DNA from: Gammaproteobacteria bacterium
GTDB lineage: Bacteria; Pseudomonadota; Gammaproteobacteria; Pseudomonadales; UBA3067
Direction of reading: 5' to 3'
Length of the DNA stretch: 5,151 nucleotides
Assembly (NCBI GenBank): GCA_019090565.1
Contig: JAHRVS010000258.1
Span: forward strand, 1-5,151
Shown here: piece by piece, positions 1 through 4,797 of the stretch
Numbering within the stretch: position 1 is the first letter of the stretch
Layout of the letters: each line of letters starts with the position of its first letter
Made by a program: the position numbers and the translations under genes
Notes under the pieces: model-generated
What the model saw: only the letters and a program-made list of their open reading frames with translations
Database searches by the model: none
What the model was told of the DNA's origin: nothing

Positions 1-146
1 TCATGCACTGCTTGCCCGCCCACCGCGGTGAAGAGATCAGCAAAGACATGCTCGACAGCAAATACTCCGTTGTCTGGGACGAAGCCGAAAACCGCCTGCA
101 CTCGCAAAAAGCACTATTGGAATTTTTACTTCTCAATGCCAAGTAA
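1..146 (+). CDS. argF: Ornithine carbamoyltransferase, C-terminal end (partial)
   Basis: This is the 3' end of a gene cut by the left window edge. Codons run in frame from base 3, and the first two bases finish a preceding codon. ArgF transfers a carbamoyl group from carbamoyl phosphate to ornithine to give citrulline in cytoplasmic arginine biosynthesis. The 47 visible residues open with MHCLPAHRGEE, the near-invariant carbamoyltransferase motif whose cysteine lies at the ornithine site. They then run through a VVWDEAENRLHSQKALLEFLL helix, which is the usual C-terminal helix of the family, to a TAA at 144-146. The motif and tail spacing fit a normal, intact C terminus. The last 11 bases overlap the start of the downstream ABC ATPase, suggesting one transcript. 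A catabolic ArcB paralogue is possible, but no arc genes are in view. Confidence 0.93.
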   Translation, partial: MHCLPAHRGEEISKDMLDSKYSVVWDEAENRLHSQKALLEFLLLNAK

Positions 147-1185
147 CCCCGATCACATCTGCCTTGAACGAGTAGAGTGTGGTTATGAGCAAGAAACCGT
201 CATTAAAAACTTTAGTCTTTCCTTATCACAAGGGGAAATTGGTTCGTTACTAGGGCCATCTGGCTGCGGGAAAACCACTCTACTAAGAAGTATTGCCGGA
301 TTTTCGTCTCTCCAACAAGGTCGTATAACACTAAAGGGAGAAGAAATAAGCACCCCTAACAAAACAGTGCGCCCTGAGCTGCGTCACATTGGTATGATCT
401 TTCAAGACTACGCACTCTTCCCTCACCTCTCTATTTTGGAAAACGTCTGCTTCGGACTAAAAGGCAGTAAAACAGACAAACGCAATAAAGCCCTCGATTT
501 TCTTGAGCGGGTCCATCTCGACCAGTTAGCCAGTCGCCACCCTCACGAGCTTTCTGGCGGACAACAACAGCGCGTCGCCATTGCCAGAGCGCTCGCACCG
601 GAACCCGACATCTTATTAATGGACGAACCATTTTCAAACCTAGACACCGACCTGCGTAAACGGCTATCAACAGAAGTCAGGGAGCTACTGAAACAAAATG
701 CTACCACCGCCATTTTGGTCACCCACGACCAACAAGAAGCCTTTGCCATGGCTGACAAGGTCGCCGTTATTAATGACGGAGAGTTAAAGCAGTGGGACTC
801 CCCCTTCAATCTATACCACAACCCAAGCAGCCGCTTTGTCAGCACCTTTGTGGGCGATGGGCAGTTTATTTCCGGTACGGCCATCAGCGAACAAAAAATA
901 GAAACCGAAGCTGGGACGATGAAAAGCCAGGCAAATACCCACTGGGAAAAAGGAGACAAACTCGACGTACTGATTCGCCCTGGTGACATTAGCCCTGACC
1001 CGCACAGCCAATGCAAAGCCGAAATCGTATCAAAAATTTTTGCCGGTGCAACAATTCTTTATTCCATAAAGCTCAGCAAAGGTCAGCTACTTGATGCCCA
1101 TTTTCCCAGTAATTTAAATTTCGATATTGGCGATACTATTGGCATTCAGATCAACATCCCCCACCTGACAGCTTTTAAGATTTAA
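136..1185 (+). CDS. ABC transporter ATP-binding protein, FbpC/PotA-like with C-terminal TOBE-type domain
   Basis: This 349-residue cytoplasmic ATPase would power an importer, by family most likely for ferric iron, polyamine, sulfate or a similar solute. Visible motifs are Walker A GPSGCGKT (40-47), Q-loop glutamine 90 in MIFQDYALFPHLS, signature LSGGQQQ (139-145), Walker B ILLMDEP (159-165), D-loop SNLD (167-170) and the switch histidine 197 in LVTHDQ. All catalytic positions are intact. Residues about 240-349, including LIRPGDIS at 279-286, look like the TOBE-type regulatory domain of FbpC/PotA proteins. The length is normal for that group. The ATG at 136 is chosen because the typical N terminus begins there; the longer in-frame extension only reads argF out of frame. 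There is no good Shine-Dalgarno sequence, so translation probably depends on argF. No permease or substrate-binding gene is adjacent, so the substrate is unknown. An iron role is family-based inference only. Confidence 0.9.
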   Translation: MPSNPDHICLERVECGYEQETVIKNFSLSLSQGEIGSLLGPSGCGKTTLLRSIAGFSSLQQGRITLKGEEISTPNKTVRPELRHIGMIFQDYALFPHLSILENVCFGLKGSKTDKRNKALDFLERVHLDQLASRHPHELSGGQQQRVAIARALAPEPDILLMDEPFSNLDTDLRKRLSTEVRELLKQNATTAILVTHDQQEAFAMADKVAVINDGELKQWDSPFNLYHNPSSRFVSTFVGDGQFISGTAISEQKIETEAGTMKSQANTHWEKGDKLDVLIRPGDISPDPHSQCKAEIVSKIFAGATILYSIKLSKGQLLDAHFPSNLNFDIGDTIGIQINIPHLTAFKI

Positions 1186-1283
1186 TCTTGTCGAAGTCGC
1201 CATTTTTTTCGTTATTCGCTTATCTTCCTAATCTGAACACCTCAAACGAATAGCTCAAACGGTAGATGCATTAATGAGCGCTA

Positions 1284-2753
1284 TCAGCTCAGCCACTTTG
1301 ATGCCTTTTTCATAACCCCCAATACCGCCTGAGGATAAGGGCCACCTAGCAAAGCCGTGGGAGAAAACCGTGCGCTGGATATTTGCACAGCCTTCTTATG
1401 AGAAAACTCACAGAACCCGTCAAAACCGTGATAAGCACCAATACCACTGTCCCCGGTGCCACCAAATGGCATGTTCATATTAGCGAGGTGCACCACGGTA
1501 TCGTTCACACAGGCGCCCCCAGCAAGGGTTTCATTCATCACCTGCTCACCCTGCTTTTTATCAGAATCAAAATAATACAGCGCAAGCGGTCGTGGCCGTG
1601 ATTTCACAAAGGAAAATGCCTCGTCTAAATTTTCAACACCTTTTACCGGAAGCACTGGGCCAAAAATTTCCTCTTGCATGACGCGCATATCATCGGTGGT
1701 ATTGGTAATAATCGTTAGAGGGATAACGCGAGAACCTGCTGGAATCGTTTCGTTACGCGGGTTCACCTGTGTCACGGTCGCACCCTTTTCACGTGCATCT
1801 TCAATCATGGATGTTACGCGCTGGAAATGTCGATCATTGACGATCCATGTAATATCCTGATTATCAGCCACACTGGGATACCGCTTCGTCGCGGCGGCCT
1901 CAAATGCATCCACAAGTTCATTTACACGATTTTTGTTAATCAAAACATAATCAGGCGCAATACAGGTTTGCCCCGCATTCATAGACTTGCCCATCATCAC
2001 GCGAGCAATGGCCTCTTTAACAGGAAAGTTATCAGCAATAATCGTTGGTGATTTTCCACCTAATTCTAAAGTAACCGGCGTCAGATTCTTTGCTGCAGCC
2101 ATCATAACACGACGACCTATTTCTGTGTTGCCGGTATACATTAGATGGTCATATGGCAGTGTTGAAAAATCCACCGCCACTTGTACATCCCCAGTGATCA
2201 CTTTTACGTAATCATCAGAGAAATTACGGCTAATCAGCTCCTCCATGATCTCTGCCGTGCGGGGAGTCATGTCGGAGGGTTTAAGCATGGCATGGTTACC
2301 CGAAGCCAAGACGCCAATCAAGGGAGAAAGGGTTAACATTACTGGGTAGTTCCAAGCCCCCATGATGCCTATTACCCCTTTTGGCTGATAAACGATTCGC
2401 CCACCAGGTAGCCCCCCAAATGCGGGCTTCTTCGGTTTTGCCCACTTTTTAATTTTACCTTTGGTGAATTTAATTTCAGCCAAAACGCCTAAAACTTCAG
2501 TGGCATAGGTTTCATGGGGCGAACGGTGCCCAAAATCTGCTTGTACAGCAGCAACTAATTTATCAGAATATTCTCCCACTGCCTTACCCAGTGTTTCCAA
2601 GGCTCGGACACGCTCTTCGACAGAGGGAATGCCATTTTGTAGGAAAGCGCTACGCTGCTTCTCTAAAATGGGAAGTAACGGATTTTCTTGCTTGACCACC
2701 TGTTCGTCAGAGCGAGGTGGGCGAATAGAAACAGCGGGAGACGGTGTGCTCAT
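1284..2753 (-). CDS. Aldehyde dehydrogenase, coniferyl aldehyde dehydrogenase family
   Basis: This complete 489-residue NAD(P)-dependent dehydrogenase oxidises an aldehyde to its carboxylic acid in the cytoplasm. Visible motifs are the transition-state asparagine 135 in GAWNYPV, the cofactor-fold YTGNTEIG (206-213), the general base Glu230 in LELGGKSP, the nucleophile Cys264 in NAGQTCIAPDY, EEIFGP (361-366) and the C-terminal NMPFGGTGDSGIGAYHG (427-443). The Cys-Ile-Ala-Pro-Asp-Tyr and GIGAYHG signatures are those of the short class-3-like group, which includes coniferyl aldehyde and fatty aldehyde dehydrogenases. An N-terminal extension of about 25 residues precedes the usual PLLPILEKQRSAF start. 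The ATG is supported by an AAGGA six bases upstream. The gene converges with the ABC ATPase and diverges from the methyltransferase gene. The family is certain, but the true substrate (aromatic, terpenoid or long-chain aldehyde) cannot be read from sequence, and the coniferyl label is often applied loosely. Confidence 0.93.
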   Translation of the reverse strand: MSTPSPAVSIRPPRSDEQVVKQENPLLPILEKQRSAFLQNGIPSVEERVRALETLGKAVGEYSDKLVAAVQADFGHRSPHETYATEVLGVLAEIKFTKGKIKKWAKPKKPAFGGLPGGRIVYQPKGVIGIMGAWNYPVMLTLSPLIGVLASGNHAMLKPSDMTPRTAEIMEELISRNFSDDYVKVITGDVQVAVDFSTLPYDHLMYTGNTEIGRRVMMAAAKNLTPVTLELGGKSPTIIADNFPVKEAIARVMMGKSMNAGQTCIAPDYVLINKNRVNELVDAFEAAATKRYPSVADNQDITWIVNDRHFQRVTSMIEDAREKGATVTQVNPRNETIPAGSRVIPLTIITNTTDDMRVMQEEIFGPVLPVKGVENLDEAFSFVKSRPRPLALYYFDSDKKQGEQVMNETLAGGACVNDTVVHLANMNMPFGGTGDSGIGAYHGFDGFCEFSHKKAVQISSARFSPTALLGGPYPQAVLGVMKKASKWLS

Positions 2754-2759
2754 TATTTT

Positions 2760-2764
2760 TCCTT
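2760..2764 (-). promoter_or_regulatory. Ribosome binding site of the aldehyde dehydrogenase gene
   Basis: On the minus strand AAGGA lies six bases before the ATG in an A-rich leader. This good Shine-Dalgarno match fixes the start at 2753. Confidence 0.7.
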
Positions 2765-2799
2765 TTTATTTTTGTATTATTAAATTATTATTTAAAGGC

Positions 2800-2811
2800 A
2801 TTTAGCTAAAT
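2800..2811. repeat. Perfect 12-bp palindrome, possible operator
   Basis: ATTTAGCTAAAT is a perfect palindrome 47 bases upstream of the aldehyde dehydrogenase start. That is a sensible place for a dimeric regulator to act on that gene. Its AGCTAA half recurs at 2834-2839, 30 bases away, or about three helical turns. The A+T-rich background makes chance palindromes more likely, and no regulator gene is nearby. Confidence 0.3.
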
Positions 2812-2860
2812 AGAAGCGATACTGATAACGCTGAGCTAATCTCCTTCTGTTTTATGCCAC

Positions 2861-2870
2861 TTATAAAGCC
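2861..2870 (+). repeat. Direct repeat copy 1, TTATAAAGCC
   Basis: This 10-base sequence recurs exactly at 2956-2965, 95 bases downstream. Both copies contain the -10-like hexamer TATAAA. No reasonable -35 hexamer precedes this copy. Confidence 0.35.
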
Positions 2871-2911
2871 TACTGATTTACCAACATCAAACACTTAATA
2901 CCACGCTTAAC

Positions 2912-2962
2912 TTGGCATTCAAATGCTCCATACAGACAATAAATAGATTTAATCGTTATAAA
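2912..2962 (+). promoter_or_regulatory. Candidate promoter(s) of the methyltransferase gene
   Basis: Two overlapping sigma-70-like pairs can be drawn. One is TTGGCA (2912-2917), a 17-base spacer, then GACAAT (2935-2940). The other is CAGACA (2933-2938), an 18-base spacer, then TATAAA (2957-2962). The second has the better -10 and would give a very short leader of roughly 15-20 bases. The first has the better -35. Either is a prediction by eye only. Confidence 0.35.
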
Positions 2963-2965
2963 GCC
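2956..2965 (+). repeat. Direct repeat copy 2, TTATAAAGCC, overlapping a candidate -10
   Basis: This is the second exact copy of the 10-base repeat. It sits 21 bases before the methyltransferase start and covers the TATAAA hexamer proposed as its -10 box. Confidence 0.35.
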
Positions 2966-2972
2966 AACCTTT

Positions 2973-2978
2973 AGAGGG
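2973..2978 (+). promoter_or_regulatory. Ribosome binding site supporting a GTG start
   Basis: AGAGGG lies eight bases before GTG at 2987. This spacing decides for the GTG, which also gives a lysine-bearing N terminus of a good signal peptide. No in-frame ATG upstream competes. Confidence 0.65.
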
Positions 2979-2986
2979 TTATTCTT

Positions 2987-3817
2987 GTGAAACTCGCTCA
3001 CTCCTTCGTTTCAAAGCTCGCTTTTATCGCATGCGCCCAGTTTGCTGTCATTTCAAACATCGCAGAAGCGGATCAATCTGCCCTCTCTGGTGCCATTGAG
3101 TCTAGGCATCGCTCCCCCGAATACACCAAACGGGATGCAGCTCGGCACCCAATGGAAACACTGTCCTTTTTTGGGGTCACACCCTCTATGTCCGTCGTAG
3201 AGATATGGCCAGGCGGCGGCTGGTATACAGAAATTCTCGCCCCCCTTCTGAATGAAAATGGTCACTTCTTTGCCGCTCATTTTCCAAAAGACACCAGCCT
3301 TACTTTTTTCCGCAACAGTCGAGATAGCTTCAAAAGAAAGCTTAATGCAGAACCCTTACAGTATGACAAGGTCACCCTCACTGAACTCTCATCGAGAAAT
3401 ATTTCAAAGGTAGCTCCGGAGCACTCCGCCGATATGGTTCTCACATTTCGCAATGTGCACAACTGGATATCTGCAGGAGGAGATAAATTAGCCTTTGCCT
3501 CTTTTTATAACGCACTCAAGCCAGGTGGCATTCTCGGTGTGGTCGAGCACCGTGCTCACGCCAATACCAGCATAGAGAACATGAAAAAATCAGGTTATGT
3601 TACCGAGAACCATGTTATTTTTCTTGCTGAATCCGCAGGTTTTAAGCTCGTAGCAAGATCAGAAATCAATGCCAACCCCAAAGACAAAAAAAACCACCCA
3701 AAAGGAGTATGGACACTGCCACCCACCTTTCGCTTAGGTGATAAAGACAGACAGACCTATATAGCGATTGGTGAAAGTGACCGCATGACTCTTAAGTTCA
3801 AAAAGCCCTTAAAGTAA
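2987..3817 (+). CDS. Exported predicted methyltransferase, COG4798-type class I SAM fold
   Basis: This 276-residue protein starts with GTG. Residues 1-28 look like a Sec signal peptide: a lysine-containing start, a hydrophobic stretch at about 11-22, and an A-E-A site with cleavage expected after residue 28. The mature part has the signatures of the predicted methyltransferase family: RSPEYTKRDAARHPMETLSFFGV (42-64), the motif I glycine loop VEIWPGGGWYTEIL (71-84), LTFRNVHNW (152-160), LKPGGILGVVEH (177-188), and a C-terminal NPKDKKNHPKGVWTLPP block followed by IGESDRMTLKF. The domain is full length and no key motif is missing. Substrate and reaction are unknown for this group, and SAM binding is inferred from motif I. 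If the signal peptide is real it acts outside the cytoplasm, which is odd for a SAM enzyme. It appears to be a single-gene unit, divergent from the aldehyde dehydrogenase and followed by a hairpin. Confidence 0.88.
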   Translation: MKLAHSFVSKLAFIACAQFAVISNIAEADQSALSGAIESRHRSPEYTKRDAARHPMETLSFFGVTPSMSVVEIWPGGGWYTEILAPLLNENGHFFAAHFPKDTSLTFFRNSRDSFKRKLNAEPLQYDKVTLTELSSRNISKVAPEHSADMVLTFRNVHNWISAGGDKLAFASFYNALKPGGILGVVEHRAHANTSIENMKKSGYVTENHVIFLAESAGFKLVARSEINANPKDKKNHPKGVWTLPPTFRLGDKDRQTYIAIGESDRMTLKFKKPLK

Positions 3818-3830
3818 TTTAACTCATAGC

Positions 3831-3852
3831 ACTGGGGTTATTAAACCCCAGT
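3831..3852 (+). terminator. Terminator-like hairpin after the methyltransferase gene
   Basis: A perfect 9-bp stem, ACTGGGGTT paired with AACCCCAGT around an ATTA loop, begins 13 bases after the stop codon. The position suits transcription termination or mRNA 3'-end protection. No T-run follows it, so a classical intrinsic terminator is not proven. Confidence 0.5.
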
Positions 3853-3900
3853 CTGCCTCTGAGTGGAAACCAGGGCCGTGTCGTACACCTTCACGCCTGC

Positions 3901-3929
3901 TTGGCATAAAAACCGAAAAATCGGATATT
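3901..3929 (+). promoter_or_regulatory. Candidate sigma-70 promoter of the CBS-domain gene
   Basis: TTGGCA (5 of 6 matches to the -35 consensus) and GATATT (4 of 6 to the -10 consensus) are separated by 17 bases. This would give a leader of about 55 bases. A small CCGA-AAAA-TCGG inverted repeat (3913-3924) lies in the spacer and could be a binding site or chance. A second weak -10-like TAGAAT is at 3956-3961 without a matching -35. Confidence 0.35.
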
Positions 3930-3991
3930 TCCACCAAAACGCCTCTGCCTTAGTTTAGAATTAATAGAGAGTTCAAAAAAGGAGATCGAAA

Positions 3992-4453
3992 ATGATTACC
4001 GTTAACGAAGTTATGACCACAAACGTTATTTCACTTTCACCCCATGACACAGTACTCAAGGCTGCAGATATTATGACTAAACATAATATCCGCCACATAC
4101 CTGTTGTCAGCACTAAAAACCAAGTAGTAGGGATCGTTAGCCAGCGAGACGTCTTGAGATCAGGCGCCCTATCTTGGTCTACAGACCACAAAAATGAAAA
4201 CAGTGGTCAACAAGAAATTGCTGAAATCATGTCGAAAGGCACGCTTAGCACTCACCCCAAAGATAGCCTGAGAGCTGCAGGGCTGACATTGCAAAAACAC
4301 AAGTATGGTTGCCTGCCGGTAGTTGAAAACGGCCTACTCGTAGGTATCATTACCGATACGGACTTTGTAAGTGTTGCCATTAATTTAATTGAAGAGAAGG
4401 ACTCACTCGAAGAGGAAGAAATAGAAGAAATAGAAAAAATTCAAATGGACTAG
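3992..4453 (+). CDS. Small two-CBS-domain protein with acidic C-terminal tail
   Basis: This 153-residue cytoplasmic protein consists almost only of a CBS pair, which in other proteins binds adenine nucleotides or related ligands and senses energy state. CBS 1 spans about residues 7-57 (IRHIPVV at 33-39, GIVSQRDVL at 47-55). CBS 2 spans about 79-130 (YGCLPVVENGLLVGIITDTDF at 105-125). The T/S-x-x-D motifs that often contact ribose are represented by SQRD and TDTD. Residues 134-153 form a highly charged tail rich in Glu, with EEI EEI EKI repeats, and no membrane or DNA-binding segment is visible. The ATG follows an AAGGAG at 3979-3984 with seven-base spacing, an excellent Shine-Dalgarno site. 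It appears monocistronic. Its partner and ligand cannot be deduced; a regulatory role is family-based inference. Confidence 0.88.
   Translation: MITVNEVMTTNVISLSPHDTVLKAADIMTKHNIRHIPVVSTKNQVVGIVSQRDVLRSGALSWSTDHKNENSGQQEIAEIMSKGTLSTHPKDSLRAAGLTLQKHKYGCLPVVENGLLVGIITDTDFVSVAINLIEEKDSLEEEEIEEIEKIQMD
4415..4441 (+). repeat. Short tandem 9-base repeat in the CBS gene tail
   Basis: GAAGAAATA occurs twice head to tail (4415-4423, 4424-4432) and is followed by a degenerate third unit GAAAAAATT (4433-4441). It encodes EEI-EEI-EKI. As the unit is a multiple of three, copy-number change would lengthen or shorten the acidic tail without a frameshift. Confidence 0.6.
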
Positions 4454-4473
4454 CCGCTGCCACTTAAGAAATA

Positions 4474-4486
4474 CCGCTTATAGCGG
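4474..4486 (+). terminator. Weak hairpin after the CBS gene
   Basis: CCGCT-TAT-AGCGG forms a 5-bp stem with a 3-base loop, 20 bases after the CBS stop. It could mark the 3' end of that transcript, but the stem is short and no T-run follows. Confidence 0.25.
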
Positions 4487-4605
4487 AGTCTTGATACTGA
4501 GAAGCAAGCCTTCACACGCAACCTCAAATATTGCCAGCCAAAGGCGAGAGAACCCTGTGAACCAATTAGGGGGGATGCTATTAGGTTATAAAACAAACCG
4601 GCATA

Positions 4606-4622
4606 CTACATAGCGTATGTAG
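4606..4622. repeat. Perfect inverted repeat, 7-bp stem
   Basis: CTACATA and TATGTAG flank a GCG loop, making a compact perfect hairpin far from either gene's stop codon. It is therefore not an obvious terminator. It could be a structural part of a small RNA or of a palindromic repeat. Confidence 0.4.
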
Positions 4623-4660
4623 CAGCTTCGCGCTCGAATTCTCGTGATTGCCTTACACAC

Positions 4661-4674
4661 TGCGGCTTTCCGCA
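4661..4674. repeat. Small inverted repeat, 5-bp stem
   Basis: TGCGG-CTTT-CCGCA can form a short G+C-rich hairpin on the plus strand. It is followed by CGGAGCTTTCTTACTC, only loosely T-rich, so terminator function is doubtful. Confidence 0.3.
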
Positions 4675-4761
4675 CGGAGCTTTCTTACTCTCACAGGGAA
4701 ATTATTATTTTTGGAGACACTGTAGACAAACACCAGCAAAGAAACCGGCACTTGCCTACTT

Positions 4762-4784
4762 GCTGAGGGCATCAAGCCCTCAGC
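4762..4784 (-). terminator. Strong hairpin after the acyl-CoA synthetase gene
   Basis: GCTGAGGGC and GCCCTCAGC pair perfectly over 9 bp around a 5-base loop, 13 bases past the minus-strand stop. Position and strength fit a 3'-end hairpin for that gene. On the minus strand the T-run (TTTTTAA) precedes the stem rather than following it, so it is not a textbook intrinsic terminator. Confidence 0.55.
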
Positions 4785-4797
4785 TTAAAAACACCTT

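Larger units (their letters stand above)
2754..2986. promoter_or_regulatory. Divergent intergenic control region
   Basis: These 233 bases separate the minus-strand aldehyde dehydrogenase from the plus-strand methyltransferase and must hold both promoters. The half next to the dehydrogenase is very A+T-rich, with runs of TATTATTAAATTATTATTT type. I could not pick a convincing -35/-10 pair there for the minus strand. The region carries a perfect palindrome (2800-2811), two AGCTAA copies 30 bases apart (2804-2809, 2834-2839), an imperfect inverted repeat GCGATACT/GATAACGC (2816-2831) and a 10-base direct repeat (2861-2870, 2956-2965). No small gene was seen in it. Confidence 0.6.
4575..4766 (+). 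other. Interrupted open frame, possible coding relic or repeated element
   Basis: Starting from ATG 4575, directly behind a G-run, the frame reads MLLGYKTNRHTT, hits TAG at 4611 and again at 4620, then stays open for 47 codons (4623-4763) to TGA. The later part reads ALHTAAFRTELSYSHREI, then IIFGDTVDKHQQRNRHLPTC. The only start-like codon in the open part is GTG 4644, without a Shine-Dalgarno. Both stops lie in the 4606-4622 hairpin. I cannot assign it to a family. It may be chance, or a decayed or repeated sequence. Confidence 0.2.
4454..4797. other. 344-base stretch without a convincing gene
   Basis: This region lies between two convergent genes, the CBS gene (+) and the acyl-CoA synthetase gene (-), so it needs no promoter for either. 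It holds four short perfect hairpins (4474-4486, 4606-4622, 4661-4674, 4762-4784), a G-run (4569-4574), and an interrupted plus-strand open frame (4575-4766). No tRNA cloverleaf, known riboswitch core, transposase remnant or integron attC signature was recognised. The length is more than two facing 3' ends need, so an unrecognised ncRNA, a repeated element or decayed coding DNA is possible. Confidence 0.5.

Noticed and set aside
28..135. Longer ATPase reading frame starting at ATG 28
   Set aside because: These 36 codons are argF sequence read in another frame, and the residues show no ABC-ATPase similarity. The family N terminus begins at the ATG at 136.
543..1016. Minus-strand open frame of 157 codons
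   Set aside because: It lies wholly antisense to the ABC ATPase, whose motifs are continuous through it. Its translation is rich in Ser, Cys and Trp without a recognisable domain.
1186..1283. Possible bidirectional terminator between the ATPase and dehydrogenase genes
   Set aside because: Only a 6-bp TATTCG/CGAATA pairing with a long loop was found. No good stem with a T-run is present.
1383..2211. Several plus-strand open frames of 60-74 codons
   Set aside because: All are antisense shadows of the intact aldehyde dehydrogenase and have no recognisable content or ribosome sites.
2912..2927. Sigma-54-like TGGCA...TGC upstream of the methyltransferase
   Set aside because: The GG-to-GC spacing is one base short of the strict -24/-12 requirement, and the -12 element lacks TTGC.
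3020..3034. Possible lipoprotein signal at Cys16 of the methyltransferase
   Set aside because: The residues before the cysteine are F-I-A, a poor lipobox, and the hydrophobic core continues past it. The A-E-A site after residue 28 fits a standard signal peptidase I cut better.
3053..3462. Minus-strand open frames antisense to the methyltransferase
   Set aside because: The plus-strand protein has conserved family motifs across the same bases, so these are shadows.
3973..4191. Minus-strand 72-codon hydrophobic open frame
   Set aside because: It is antisense to the CBS gene and its start. The CBS gene has an excellent ribosome site and clear domains.
4553..4698. Inverted repeat CCCTGTGA / TCACAGGG bounding about 146 bases
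   Set aside because: An 8-base match at this distance is expected by chance in a 344-base region. It does not extend, and no target-site duplication or transposase was seen.
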